Assembly (NCBI RefSeq): GCF_014764705.1
Contig: NZ_JACXXG010000009.1
Coordinates: 62,001 to 126,000, forward strand
Direction: 5' to 3'
Source of the DNA: Stutzerimonas kunmingensis
Lineage (GTDB): Bacteria > Pseudomonadota > Gammaproteobacteria > Pseudomonadales > Pseudomonadaceae
DNA length: 64,000 nt
Positions within the stretch are counted from its first letter, which is position 1. Each line of letters opens with the position of its first letter. This document shows positions 1-8,031 of this stretch, in pieces. The notes below the pieces were generated by a model, which saw only the letters and a list, made by a program, of their open reading frames with translations, was not told where the DNA came from and made no database searches. A program made the position numbers and the translations under genes.

Positions 1-886
1 GATTCCGAGCTACTACGGCGGCACACATTGGGGCAGCCTGCCCCTGCTTGGTGCGGAGGGGCCACTGGCAGGCGGCGATTACTGCGTGGTGCTGACCAAT
101 CTGTTCGGCGCCGGCTGGTCGACTTCGCCGAGCAACGCGGCGCCGGGACAGGAGGGTGCGGACTTTCCGCAGGTGAGCCTGCTGGACAATCTGCACGCCC
201 AGAAGGCGTTGCTCGACCGGCTGTTCGGTGACGACTGGCAGCTCGCCTTGGTGACGGGCTGGTCCATGGGCGGCATGCAGACGCTGTTCTGGGCGATGGC
301 CTATCCCGAGCGGGTGCGCGCCATCCTGCCGTTCTGCTGCACGGCACGCTGCTGGCCGCACAATCGGGTGTTTCTCGAAGGGGTGAAAGCGGCGCTGTGC
401 GCCGACGCCGCCTGGCTGGGTGGTCGCTACAGCGTGCCGCCGGAACGCGGCCTGCGGGCTTTCGGCCGCGCCTATGCCGGCTGGGCCTATTCGCAGGCGT
501 TCTATCGTCACGAGCTGTGGCGCGAGCTGGGCTTCGAGAGCCTGGAGGCGCTGCTCGACTACTGGGAGCAGGATCATCTGGAGCAGGACGCCAACGACCT
601 GCTCTGCGTGCTGCATACCTGGCAGTCGGCCGATCCGGCCCGCAGCTTTGGCGATGGCTCGCTGGCCGAAGCGCTGGGGCGCATCCGTGCGCGGTCCATC
701 CTCATGCCCGGCAGCAGCGATCTGTATTTCACCGTCGAGGATGCCCGCCGCGAGGCCTCGTTGATTCCCGCTGCCGAACTGCGCGTGCTGGAATCGGACT
801 GGGGTCATTGCGCCGGTGGGCCCGGCCGCAGCGCGGCGGCCATGCAGCAGGTCTTCGCAGCGATGGCCGAGCTACTCGGGCGCTAG
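1..886 (+). CDS. Alpha/beta hydrolase, homoserine O-acetyltransferase-like (5' truncated by window)
   Basis: The open frame runs into the window edge, so the N-terminus is missing. The first readable residues (SYYGGTHWG, then TNLFGAGWSTSPSN) resemble the oxyanion-side region of MetX-like alpha/beta hydrolases. GWSMGGMQ near position 260 is the nucleophile elbow (G-x-S-x-G), and DWGHCAGGPG near 800-830 carries the likely catalytic His. The family includes homoserine acetyltransferases and plain esterases or acylases, and I cannot tell which this is. It converges on the minus-strand ABC ATPase with only 3 bases between stop codons, so it is outside that operon, although it borders the guanidine island. 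Confidence 0.8.
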   Translation, partial: IPSYYGGTHWGSLPLLGAEGPLAGGDYCVVLTNLFGAGWSTSPSNAAPGQEGADFPQVSLLDNLHAQKALLDRLFGDDWQLALVTGWSMGGMQTLFWAMAYPERVRAILPFCCTARCWPHNRVFLEGVKAALCADAAWLGGRYSVPPERGLRAFGRAYAGWAYSQAFYRHELWRELGFESLEALLDYWEQDHLEQDANDLLCVLHTWQSADPARSFGDGSLAEALGRIRARSILMPGSSDLYFTVEDARREASLIPAAELRVLESDWGHCAGGPGRSAAAMQQVFAAMAELLGR

Positions 887-889
887 CCT

Positions 890-1735
890 TCAGCCGGCCA
901 CGGCGCTGAGCTTGGCCAGCTGCTCGAGGTCGGTCTGCATGCCAGAGGTTTCGCGGATGCGGGCGAGGATCTCTCGCTTGAGTTCGGTGAATTCCGGCGC
1001 GAGCTTCATGTCCTGATGCCGCTGGGCTGGCAGCGGCACCTCGTAGATGGAATCGATGCGTCCGGGGCGTGGCGCCATCAGCACAATGCGGCTGCCGAGA
1101 TAGATGGCTTCCTCGACATCGTGGGTGACGAACAGGATGGTGCTCTTTTCCAGCCGGTGCACGTGACGGATCAGGTCGTGCATGACCTCGCGGGTCTGCG
1201 CATCCAGCGCGCCGAACGGCTCATCCATCAGCAGCGTCGCGGGCTTGGGGAGCAGGGCGCGGGCAATGGCGACGCGCTGCTGCATGCCGCCGGAGAGCTG
1301 GCTGGGATAGGCATCGGCGAAGCGTGTCAGGCCCATCAGGTTGAGCAGGGCATCGGCGCGGCCGGCGGCGGACTCCACGTCACCGTCGTGGCGCACGGTG
1401 TCGCCGATCACCTTGAGTTGGCGGCAGAACTTGATGTTCTGCATCACCGTCAGCCAGGGGTAGAGGCTGTAGTGCTGGAAGACCATGGCACGGTCAACGC
1501 CAGGACCATCGATGGGCTTGCCGTCGAGCAGGATTTCGCCGCGGCTCAGCGTTTCCAGCCCGGCGATGATTCGCAGCAGGGTGGATTTGCCGCAGCCCGA
1601 GGCGCCGACGAAGGTGACGAACTCGTTGGGCTGGATATCCAGGTCGATCGACTGCAGCGCCTGCACCTCACGGCGCTCGCTTACGAAGGTCTTGCCGACC
1701 TGGCGGACACGAATCTTGGCATCGGACATGGTCAT
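890..1735 (-). CDS. ABC transporter ATP-binding protein (nitrate/sulfonate/taurine type)
   Basis: This 281-aa protein energises uptake with the permease immediately upstream. Visible motifs are Walker [10 protein letters not shown], the Q-loop region [11 protein letters not shown], the signature [15 protein letters not shown], Walker [12 protein letters not shown] and the H-loop VTHDVEEAI. This is the SsuB/TauB/NrtD class that works with a periplasmic SsuA-like binding protein. The start codon overlaps the permease stop (ATGA), which indicates translational coupling; an ATG two codons downstream is an alternative. It is the last gene of the first riboswitch-controlled operon. The substrate is inferred to be a guanidino compound from the riboswitch and the neighbouring creatininase. 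Confidence 0.93.
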   Translation of the reverse strand: MTMSDAKIRVRQVGKTFVSERREVQALQSIDLDIQPNEFVTFVGASGCGKSTLLRIIAGLETLSRGEILLDGKPIDGPGVDRAMVFQHYSLYPWLTVMQNIKFCRQLKVIGDTVRHDGDVESAAGRADALLNLMGLTRFADAYPSQLSGGMQQRVAIARALLPKPATLLMDEPFGALDAQTREVMHDLIRHVHRLEKSTILFVTHDVEEAIYLGSRIVLMAPRPGRIDSIYEVPLPAQRHQDMKLAPEFTELKREILARIRETSGMQTDLEQLAKLSAVAG

Positions 1736-2610
1736 TTCCTCATCCAGGGAAAGGCTCGGCGGTGCAACCAGCGGAAGGCTTGATCGGTGAGCAGGCCGAT
1801 CAGGCCGATCAGCAGGATGCCGGCGAAGATCTTGTCGGTGTGCATGTAGCGCTGCGCCTTGAGGATGGCGTAGCCGAGGCCGGAGTTGGCCGCAACCAGT
1901 TCGGCTACTACCAGGTAGGTCCAGGCCCAGCCGCAGGTGATACGCAGGGTGTCGAGCAGCGCCGGCTTGGCCGACGGCAGGATCACCAGCTTGACGATCT
2001 CGCTGCGGTTGGCGCCCATGGTCTGCGCCGCCTCGATCTGCGCCATGGGCACGCGGCGGACGTCCTCGGCGACCATCAGCACCATCTGGAAGAAGGTGCC
2101 GATGAAGATGATCAGTACCTTGGAGCCCTCATCAATACCGACCCAGAGCATCACCAGCGGAATGAAGGCTACCGCCGGCATATAGCGGATGAAGTCGGTG
2201 AGCGGTTCGAGAAAGGCCTGCACCGGCCGATAGGTGCCGATGTACAGCCCCAGCGGCAGGGCAATCAGTGCCGAGGCACCGAAGCCCGCCATGACCCGCC
2301 AGACGCTGATGCCGATGTCTCCCAGCAGCCCCTCGCTGGTCCACCAGCGACCGATGCGTTCGAGCACTGCGCCGGGGCTGGGCATGAACATCGGGTCGGC
2401 GAGGCCGAGCGCCGTCCACAGCCACCAGATGACGAAGGGCAGGCTCAGCCCGGCGCCGGTGAGTAGCCAGGCGCTGCGCCGGGATATCTCGCCGCGAATG
2501 CGCCAGAAACTGCTCTTGCGCACCACCTGTTCGGCCGGTGCGGCCGGTGTTGCCGTGTGTCGCTGCTGCGCGGCGGTGGCAGCGGTGGGGATGCTGATCT
2601 GCGCTGTCAT
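1732..2610 (-). CDS. ABC transporter permease (SsuC/TauC-like)
   Basis: This 292-aa inner-membrane protein has about six hydrophobic segments after a polar N-terminus of some 45 residues. The cytoplasmic EAA-type loop is visible around AAQTMGANRSEIVKLVILP, where the ATPase docks. It belongs to the nitrate/sulfonate/bicarbonate permease family. The gene overlaps both neighbours by four bases (ATGA), placing it in a tightly coupled set with the ATPase. The binding-protein gene of the same transporter is the first gene of the operon, about 6.5 kb upstream, so the transporter genes bracket the enzyme genes. Confidence 0.93.
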   Translation of the reverse strand: MTAQISIPTAATAAQQRHTATPAAPAEQVVRKSSFWRIRGEISRRSAWLLTGAGLSLPFVIWWLWTALGLADPMFMPSPGAVLERIGRWWTSEGLLGDIGISVWRVMAGFGASALIALPLGLYIGTYRPVQAFLEPLTDFIRYMPAVAFIPLVMLWVGIDEGSKVLIIFIGTFFQMVLMVAEDVRRVPMAQIEAAQTMGANRSEIVKLVILPSAKPALLDTLRITCGWAWTYLVVAELVAANSGLGYAILKAQRYMHTDKIFAGILLIGLIGLLTDQAFRWLHRRAFPWMRK

Positions 2611-3416
2611 GCGGGAACCTCCTGTGAAACGGTGGGCACATCGAGTTCAACGCGTTGCCAGCCACCGGCCGCCGGATAACGACCAAGCGCGGCGAGGTCA
2701 GCAGTCGGCAGGCTGGTGGGGTCGGCGAAGTTCCAGTAGCTCGACAGCAGGGCGTCGCCGACGCGGCCGGGCAGCGTCGAGTGGGTGATCTGCCAGGGTG
2801 TTGCGCCGTTGCGGTGGCGGCCGAAGGATAGCTCGCAGGCCAGCAACTGTGGCCGCAGCGCGGGGCTGACGGCGGCCAGTTGGTCACGCAGATATCCTGT
2901 GCTGGCCGGCAGCAGAATCGGCCGCTCGGCAGCGAACAGGAAGTAGTCGCCCGCTACCAGCAGACAGGCCTGCCGGGCTGGCTGCTCCGCCGCGCGCAGC
3001 CAGATGCCCCAGTTGCGCCCCTGCGACTCCGGCAGGCGCTGCCAGATTTCGTGATAGCTGCCGTCCAGCCCGTCTTCCAGCAGCCGCTCCGGGGTCTCGA
3101 AGTGCATCAGGCCGATATCCGCAGGTCCGCCCGGCGGCTGGAAGTCGATCAGCCGATGCCACTGGCAGATATCGCCGTTGACCTCGGTGACGCCGGCGAA
3201 GCCTGCCTGTTCGCTCAGGGCCAGCTGCTGGGCATGGCTGCAGGTTTCCAGCGAGGCGGCTGGCGGCAGCGCTTGCGGCCGCGGCAGGCGCAGGTCGGCG
3301 TGCAGGCTGGCGGTTTGCAGCCAGTACACCTCGCTGGTTTCGTCACGCAAGCCGGCCGTGGTGGTCAGCAGGCGCCGGCGCCACACGCCAAGATAGGCAT
3401 CGGGAACGCTCTTCAT
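2607..3416 (-). CDS. Conserved protein of unknown function in guanidine-riboswitch operon
   Basis: This 269-aa protein has no signal peptide and no membrane segment. It is rich in aromatic residues and beta-forming stretches: an opening VWRRRLLTTTAGLRDETSEV, then YWLQTASLHADLRLP, then WHRLIDFQPPGGPADIGLMH and HEIWQRLPES. The pattern suggests a small beta-barrel, lipocalin-like fold, but I do not recognise catalytic residues. The gene overlaps its neighbours by four bases on both sides, so it is made in step with the hydrolase upstream and the permease downstream. That makes a role in handling or binding the pathway substrate plausible. The function is unassigned. Confidence 0.8.
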   Translation of the reverse strand: MKSVPDAYLGVWRRRLLTTTAGLRDETSEVYWLQTASLHADLRLPRPQALPPAASLETCSHAQQLALSEQAGFAGVTEVNGDICQWHRLIDFQPPGGPADIGLMHFETPERLLEDGLDGSYHEIWQRLPESQGRNWGIWLRAAEQPARQACLLVAGDYFLFAAERPILLPASTGYLRDQLAAVSPALRPQLLACELSFGRHRNGATPWQITHSTLPGRVGDALLSSYWNFADPTSLPTADLAALGRYPAAGGWQRVELDVPTVSQEVPA

Positions 3417-4201
3417 GCGTGGTACTCCGGAAAGCGTTTGAGGGTGCGCCAGAAGGCCATGTCGTGATTCGGCCAGATTGCGGCGTCGGTTTCGGCAGCG
3501 GTGGCCTTGAGCTTGCGGATGCTGGCCAACGCCAGGTCTTCGCGGTCCTGCCAGCAGAGGCCGGGCGCCACTTCGTCGACCAGGTTCTCGCTCAGGTCCG
3601 CAGCGTCCCCGGCGAGAATCACCGGCTTGCCGTGCGGCAATTCGATAAACAGCGACATGTGGCCGGCGGTGTGCCCAGGGGTATTGATCGCGCGCAGTCC
3701 GGGCAGCAGCTCGTACTCGTCGCGCTGCAGCTTCCAGCGATGTTCGCCGGCAAAGTCATCGGCGAAATAGGCGTCGTCCGCCTGGGCGCGGGCGGCGGCG
3801 AGCTCCGCTTCATGCACATGCACATGCACATCGCAGCCGCACAGTTCGCACAGGCCACCGGCGTGATCGAAATGCAGATGACTGAGGAACACGAGATCAA
3901 TATCGGCGGGGGACAGCCCGTGTCGGTCCAGATGGGCGGGCAGACGCTGCTCCTCGGTCATCTCGGGCGGCCCCATGGGAAACTCCACCGGATCGAACCA
4001 GCGCGCACGCAGCTGCGGATCGCTGAGCTTGGCGTAGTCGCAGCCGACGTCGAACAGCACGCGACCCTGCCGGGTTTCGATTAGGAAGGCGAGGATCGGT
4101 GCATCGATCAACGTGCCCTGGCCGCGATTGCGGGTGGAAATCGACTTGTCATAGCGATGCGTGGCAGTCAGCAGCGGCCAGAGCTTCAGCACATCGGTCA
4201 T
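3413..4201 (-). CDS. Metallo-beta-lactamase-fold hydrolase, AHL-lactonase-like
   Basis: This 262-aa cytoplasmic protein carries the di-zinc site HLHFDHAGG (about residue 110), the downstream His in NTPGHTAGH, the bridging Asp in GDAADL and a late His in WPNHD. That order is typical of the N-acyl homoserine lactonase (AttM/AiiA-like) branch. In this operon a quorum-quenching role is less likely than hydrolysis of a cyclic amide, lactone or ester intermediate; that is an inference from context. It overlaps both neighbours by four bases. The Cys- and His-rich stretch CELCGCDVHVHVHEAE just after the metal motif is unusual. Confidence 0.88.
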   Translation of the reverse strand: MTDVLKLWPLLTATHRYDKSISTRNRGQGTLIDAPILAFLIETRQGRVLFDVGCDYAKLSDPQLRARWFDPVEFPMGPPEMTEEQRLPAHLDRHGLSPADIDLVFLSHLHFDHAGGLCELCGCDVHVHVHEAELAAARAQADDAYFADDFAGEHRWKLQRDEYELLPGLRAINTPGHTAGHMSLFIELPHGKPVILAGDAADLSENLVDEVAPGLCWQDREDLALASIRKLKATAAETDAAIWPNHDMAFWRTLKRFPEYHA

Positions 4202-4851
4202 GCCGTACGCTCCAGACGCCGGAGCAGGCTGGCGCTGTCGATCACGCTGCCGAACAGGCCGCCTTCCACCTCGATCATCGCCAGCGCAGCCGCATGCAGT
4301 TGCGGGTCGGACGAGGCGCAGGCATCGCTGACGGTCAGGCAGTCGAAGCCGAGATCGATGGCCTGGCGCAGCGTCGAGGCCACGCAGACCTCGGTGGTGA
4401 CGCCGGTCAGGATCAGCCGCTCGATGCCGCGGCGGCGCAGGATCAGTTCGAGATCGGTATGGGCGAAAGCGCTGTAGCCGGGTTTGTCGATCACCGGCTC
4501 GCCGGCGCGTGGTTGCAGTTCGTCGATCAGGTCATGGCCGAATTCGCCGCGCACCAGCAGGCGGCCGAGGGGGCCGGGGCTGCCGATGGGGGCGCCGGTC
4601 GCTTCGGCACGGCGGCGTTTGGGGGCGGGCAGGTCGGAGAGATCCGGACGATGCCCCTCGCGGGTGTGCACGACCAGCATGCCCAGCCCGCGAGCGCGAT
4701 CCAGCAGCGCCTGAATCGCCGGAATCGGCGCGCGCAGGCGGCTGACGTCCATGCCGGCCTGGTCGGCGTAACCGCCCAGGGCACAGAAGTCGCGCTGCAT
4801 GTCGATCACCAGCAGCGCCGTGCGCGCGGGGTGCAGGTCTTTCAGGCTCAC
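4198..4851 (-). CDS. Cysteine hydrolase, isochorismatase family (N-carbamoylsarcosine amidase-like)
   Basis: This 217-aa protein has the family's Asp-Lys-Cys triad: Asp in LLVIDMQRDF, Lys in VIDKPGYSAF, and Cys in GVTTEVCVASTL with the preceding cis-peptide segment. The family includes N-carbamoylsarcosine amidohydrolase, biuret hydrolase and nicotinamidase. The frame stays open far upstream, but I place the start at a GTG at 4851. That codon overlaps the creatininase stop (GTGA), and homology begins there with SLKDLHPARTALLVID. The creatininase neighbour makes cleavage of an amide or ureido group from a creatinine-like product the most economical guess. Confidence 0.87.
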   Translation of the reverse strand: MSLKDLHPARTALLVIDMQRDFCALGGYADQAGMDVSRLRAPIPAIQALLDRARGLGMLVVHTREGHRPDLSDLPAPKRRRAEATGAPIGSPGPLGRLLVRGEFGHDLIDELQPRAGEPVIDKPGYSAFAHTDLELILRRRGIERLILTGVTTEVCVASTLRQAIDLGFDCLTVSDACASSDPQLHAAALAMIEVEGGLFGSVIDSASLLRRLERTA

Positions 4852-5609
4852 AGGGCAAACTCCTTGCACACTGCGGTGGCGATGCCGTCGACGATGTCTT
4901 CGGCCAGCCGCTGGCCTTTCTCTGCGCTGGAGCCTCTGGCCGAGGACAGCACCCCGGATGGCGGCACCCATTCGGTACGGGTGGGGTACATGTCGTAGGG
5001 CGGAAAGTCGGCCGGGGCGTCGTCGGGAATCTTCTCCAGCGCGACCAGCTGCGGATGGAAGTGCAGCATCAGCGAGGTCTCGATCACCGCAGCGTGCTCC
5101 AGAGCGAAGCCGGGGAATCCATCGGGGAAGACATCGGTCAGGGTCTGCTCGCTGCAGAAATCCCAGTGCTCCAGGCGCATCACCTCCAGCCCGGCGTCCG
5201 GTCCGAGGTCGCGCAGCGCGAGCTGGATGCCCTCGGCGACGAACCACTGGTTCTCGTAATGGCCGAGCACCAGCACCAGGCGGCGCACGCCGTGGCGGTG
5301 GAACTCCCGCACGGCGTCGCGCACCAGGGCGCTCAGGGTCGCGCCATCCAGGCTGGTGGTGCCGCAGAAATGCTGACCGCCGCCGCATTTCGGTTGCGAC
5401 TTGTAGCCGTAGGACAGCGCCGGCGCGACCAGCCCGCCGACTCTCATCGCCACTTCGGCGCTGATGACGCTGGCCAGCAGCGCGTCGGTGCCCAGCGGCA
5501 GGTGTGGGCCATGCTGCTCGGTGGCGCCGCAGGGCAGGAAGACCACGGCGCCTTCGCCGATACGGCGTTCATAATCGACCCAGCTCAGTTGATCCATGTG
5601 CACGCTCAT
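4848..5609 (-). CDS. Creatininase (creatinine amidohydrolase) family protein
   Basis: This 253-aa protein has the metal-binding block GATEQHGPHLPLGTDA (ligands Glu, His, Asp) and GHYENQWFVAEGIQLAL. The GHYEN form, the HWDF segment and the C-terminal ETSLML...FPPYD order match authentic creatininase as I recall it, whereas many family members carry GHGGN. True creatininase opens creatinine to creatine using Mn/Zn. No creatinase (creatine amidinohydrolase) is present nearby, so the substrate may be creatinine or another cyclic guanidine. It overlaps the flanking genes by four bases. Confidence 0.9.
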   Translation of the reverse strand: MSVHMDQLSWVDYERRIGEGAVVFLPCGATEQHGPHLPLGTDALLASVISAEVAMRVGGLVAPALSYGYKSQPKCGGGQHFCGTTSLDGATLSALVRDAVREFHRHGVRRLVLVLGHYENQWFVAEGIQLALRDLGPDAGLEVMRLEHWDFCSEQTLTDVFPDGFPGFALEHAAVIETSLMLHFHPQLVALEKIPDDAPADFPPYDMYPTRTEWVPPSGVLSSARGSSAEKGQRLAEDIVDGIATAVCKEFAL

Positions 5610-6490
5610 GCGCAGGTGCTCCTAGTCGCGATGGGGAGGGGGCGTTCCGGCCAGCCGGCAATCAGCGCGGCGGTGGTGATCAGGGCGGCGCCGAACCATT
5701 CGTTCGGGCCGATGGCGTGGGCGCCGAACCAGGCGGACGACAGCACCGCGGCGATCAGCTCGAACACCACCAGCACCGCGGCGCGGCCGGCTTCCAGATG
5801 AGTCAGGCCGTACTGCACAGCGGCCATGCTGACCAGCCAGCCGAGGGCGAGCAGGCTGATCTGCCAGGTCAGGGTCAGATCCAGCGGTGGTATCGACTGA
5901 CGAAACAGTAGGCAGAACAGTCCGCCGAGCAGCGCACTGCCGATGAAGCTGACCAGCGCCTTGCTCGCCAGCGGCACCTGGTTGGCAGCGCGGGTGGCCA
6001 GGTTGTTGAGGCTGAAGGCGAGGCCGGCGGAGAGCGCCAGCCAGTCATTCGCGCCTGGCGCGTCCAGGGCTTCGCCAGTGATGCCGAGGGTCAGGCCTAT
6101 GCCGAGCATTGCCAGCCCCAGAGCGAAAAGCCGTGCGCCGCTGAGGCGTTCGCCGAGCAGCAGCCAGCCGCCGACCATCGCCCACACCGGCGCCAGATAG
6201 AACAGCAGCATCACTCGCACCACGTTGCCGTCGGCCAGGGCGGTGACCAGTGCCGCGGTTGCCCACCCGCCGCACAGGCCCATGGTGAGGACCTGGCGAT
6301 ACTGGCTCGCCCACTGGCGGCGCTGCTGCCAGAGCACTGGCAGCGCCAGCAGGCTGAGTAGCGAATAGGTCAGCAGCACCAGCGGCATGCCGGCCAGGCC
6401 GCGGGCCGCGAAGAACTGCAGCGGCAGCCAGCCCAGCCCCCACATTATGGCGCCGCCGATCAGCATGCCCTGTGGCATCAGGCTGTTCAT
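5606..6490 (-). CDS. EamA/DMT-family transporter
   Basis: This 294-aa protein has about ten hydrophobic segments, arranged as two EamA repeats (for example IGGAIMWGLGWLPLQFF at the start of the first). The frame is open further upstream, but the ATG at 6490 overlaps the SDR stop (ATGA) and is followed directly by the first membrane segment, so I use it. EamA proteins are usually exporters of metabolites or drugs. Guanidine-I riboswitches often control small exporters (SugE/EmrE), so export of guanidine or of a pathway intermediate is an attractive inference, though this protein is not of the SMR family. Confidence 0.88.
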   Translation of the reverse strand: MNSLMPQGMLIGGAIMWGLGWLPLQFFAARGLAGMPLVLLTYSLLSLLALPVLWQQRRQWASQYRQVLTMGLCGGWATAALVTALADGNVVRVMLLFYLAPVWAMVGGWLLLGERLSGARLFALGLAMLGIGLTLGITGEALDAPGANDWLALSAGLAFSLNNLATRAANQVPLASKALVSFIGSALLGGLFCLLFRQSIPPLDLTLTWQISLLALGWLVSMAAVQYGLTHLEAGRAAVLVVFELIAAVLSSAWFGAHAIGPNEWFGAALITTAALIAGWPERPLPIATRSTCA

Positions 6491-7242
6491 GTGCCCATCC
6501 AAGAGCCGCCATTGGGCCCAAGCAGCTGTCCAGTGAAATAGCTCGCCTGCGGCGAAAGCAGGAAGACGATGGCGGCAGCAACTTCCTCCGGCGTGCCCAG
6601 GCGCGCCATGGGGATCGCCAGCTCCTTGGCCATCCACTCGTCGCTCATGTGCTCCGGGCTGACCATCGCCGTGGCGATGGGGCCGGGGGCGACGCCATTG
6701 ATGCGGATGCCGTCTGCAGCGAATTCGCGCGCCAACGAGCGGGTCAGGCCGATCACCCCGGCCTTGGCCGTGCAGTAGGCGACGTACTGTTCGCGGCCGA
6801 GAAAGCCGAGGTCCGAGGCGACATTGACGATGGCGCCGCTGCGCCGCGGCTGCATCTGTGCCAGTGCATGGCGGCAGCAGCGGTAGACGCCGGCGAGATC
6901 GACGCCCAGCACCATGGCCCAGTCTGCCTCGCTGGTCTCGAGAAAGGGCTTTTCCAGGATCACTCCGGCGTTGTTGACCAGCAGATCCAGCGGTCCCTGC
7001 GCCTCGATGGTCTCGAACATTGCCGCGACCGCGGCCGGATCGCTGACATCGGCCTCGATGGCCGAGGCGTCGCCGCCGTTGGCGATGATCTGCTCGACCA
7101 ATTGGTTCGCCAGATCATGCCGGTCGCAATGGTTGATCCAGACCCGCGCGCCTTCGGCGGCCAGCGCGAGTGCAGTGGCGCGGCCGATACCGGTCGCTGC
7201 GCCGGTGACCAGGGCGGTCCGGCCAGTAAAGATGGCAGCCAT
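6487..7242 (-). CDS. Short-chain dehydrogenase/reductase (SDR B)
   Basis: This 251-aa protein is a classical SDR: nucleotide motif TGAATGIG near residue 15, LVNNAG near 85, and the active site with YVAYCTAKAG (Tyr-x3-Lys). It ends in the FTGQLLGPNGGS tail typical of FabG-like enzymes. A longer open frame exists, but the ATG at 7242 overlaps the stop of the upstream SDR (TGATG), so coupling decides the start. It probably oxidises a hydroxyl, carbinol or aldehyde produced by the di-iron enzyme; this is inferred from operon context. Confidence 0.92.
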   Translation of the reverse strand: MAAIFTGRTALVTGAATGIGRATALALAAEGARVWINHCDRHDLANQLVEQIIANGGDASAIEADVSDPAAVAAMFETIEAQGPLDLLVNNAGVILEKPFLETSEADWAMVLGVDLAGVYRCCRHALAQMQPRRSGAIVNVASDLGFLGREQYVAYCTAKAGVIGLTRSLAREFAADGIRINGVAPGPIATAMVSPEHMSDEWMAKELAIPMARLGTPEEVAAAIVFLLSPQASYFTGQLLGPNGGSWMGT

Positions 7243-8030
7243 CAGTGCATCACCTCGCCATGGCTGACCGACAGCGCCTGGCCGGTCAGGGCGGCGGCCA
7301 GCGGTGAGCCAAGGAACAGGAAGGTGCCGCCCAGATCGGCCGGTGTCAGCAGCTCCGGAATGGCCTGGTTGGCGAGTATCGCCGCGAGCTCGGCGCTGTC
7401 GCTGCGGCCGTTGGCGTCCGCCATCACCTGCAGCGAGCGCATGGCCGCATCGGTGCCGATCCAGCCGGGGCACACCGCGTTCACCCGGATGCGCCGCGGG
7501 CCCAGCTCCCAGGCCAGCGAGCGTGTCAGGCCGACCACTGCGTGCTTGCTGGCGACATAGGCGGAAAAGCCCGGCACGCCTTTCAGACCCCAGATCGAGG
7601 CCTGGTTGATCACGCTGGCGCCGGCACGCAGGCGTGGCAGCAACGCACGGGTCAGGCGTTGCATGGAGCCGACGTTGTTCTCCAGTAGGGTCGACCAGCG
7701 CTGATCGGCCTCGAAGCTGCACTCATCCAGCGGCGTGGCGTATTCGACGCCGGCGTTGTTGACCAGCACATCGGCATTGAGGCCGCGGCAGGCGAGGTCA
7801 TCGGCGTAGTGCTGCACTGCCTGGCGATCACCGAGGTCCAGCGCGGTGCAATGCAACGGCGTGTCGCCAGCGAGTTCGTCGGCAAGCCGGGCGAGGGCGT
7901 CGGCGTCACGATCGAGCAGTTCGAGGGTGGCGCCGGCAGCGGCGAAGCTCTGCGCCAGGCCACGGCCGATGCCCCCGGCGGCGCCGGTGATGACCACGCA
8001 GCGGCCGCAGTAATCCAGTGCCTTGTGCAT
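7242..8030 (-). CDS. Short-chain dehydrogenase/reductase (SDR A)
   Basis: This 262-aa protein has VVITGAAGGIG at the N-terminus, VLVNNAG near residue 90 and the catalytic FSAYVASKHAVVG (Tyr-x3-Lys), followed by the PGWIGT loop. It is only modestly similar to the adjacent SDR B, so the pair is not a recent tandem duplication. Two different SDRs in a row suggest successive oxidations or opposite stereo- or substrate specificity. The start lies one base after the desaturase stop and the stop overlaps the SDR B start. Confidence 0.92.
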   Translation of the reverse strand: MHKALDYCGRCVVITGAAGGIGRGLAQSFAAAGATLELLDRDADALARLADELAGDTPLHCTALDLGDRQAVQHYADDLACRGLNADVLVNNAGVEYATPLDECSFEADQRWSTLLENNVGSMQRLTRALLPRLRAGASVINQASIWGLKGVPGFSAYVASKHAVVGLTRSLAWELGPRRIRVNAVCPGWIGTDAAMRSLQVMADANGRSDSAELAAILANQAIPELLTPADLGGTFLFLGSPLAAALTGQALSVSHGEVMH

Positions 8031-8031
8031 A

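Noticed and set aside
3413-4201. Quorum-quenching AHL lactonase
   Set aside because: The fold and motifs fit the lactonase branch, but four-base overlaps with amidase and unknown-protein genes under a guanidine riboswitch point to a pathway hydrolase.
4852-5388. N-terminal extension of the cysteine hydrolase to 396 aa
   Set aside because: The extension runs through the creatininase gene in another frame and is Arg/Pro-rich; the GTG overlapping the creatininase stop is the better start.
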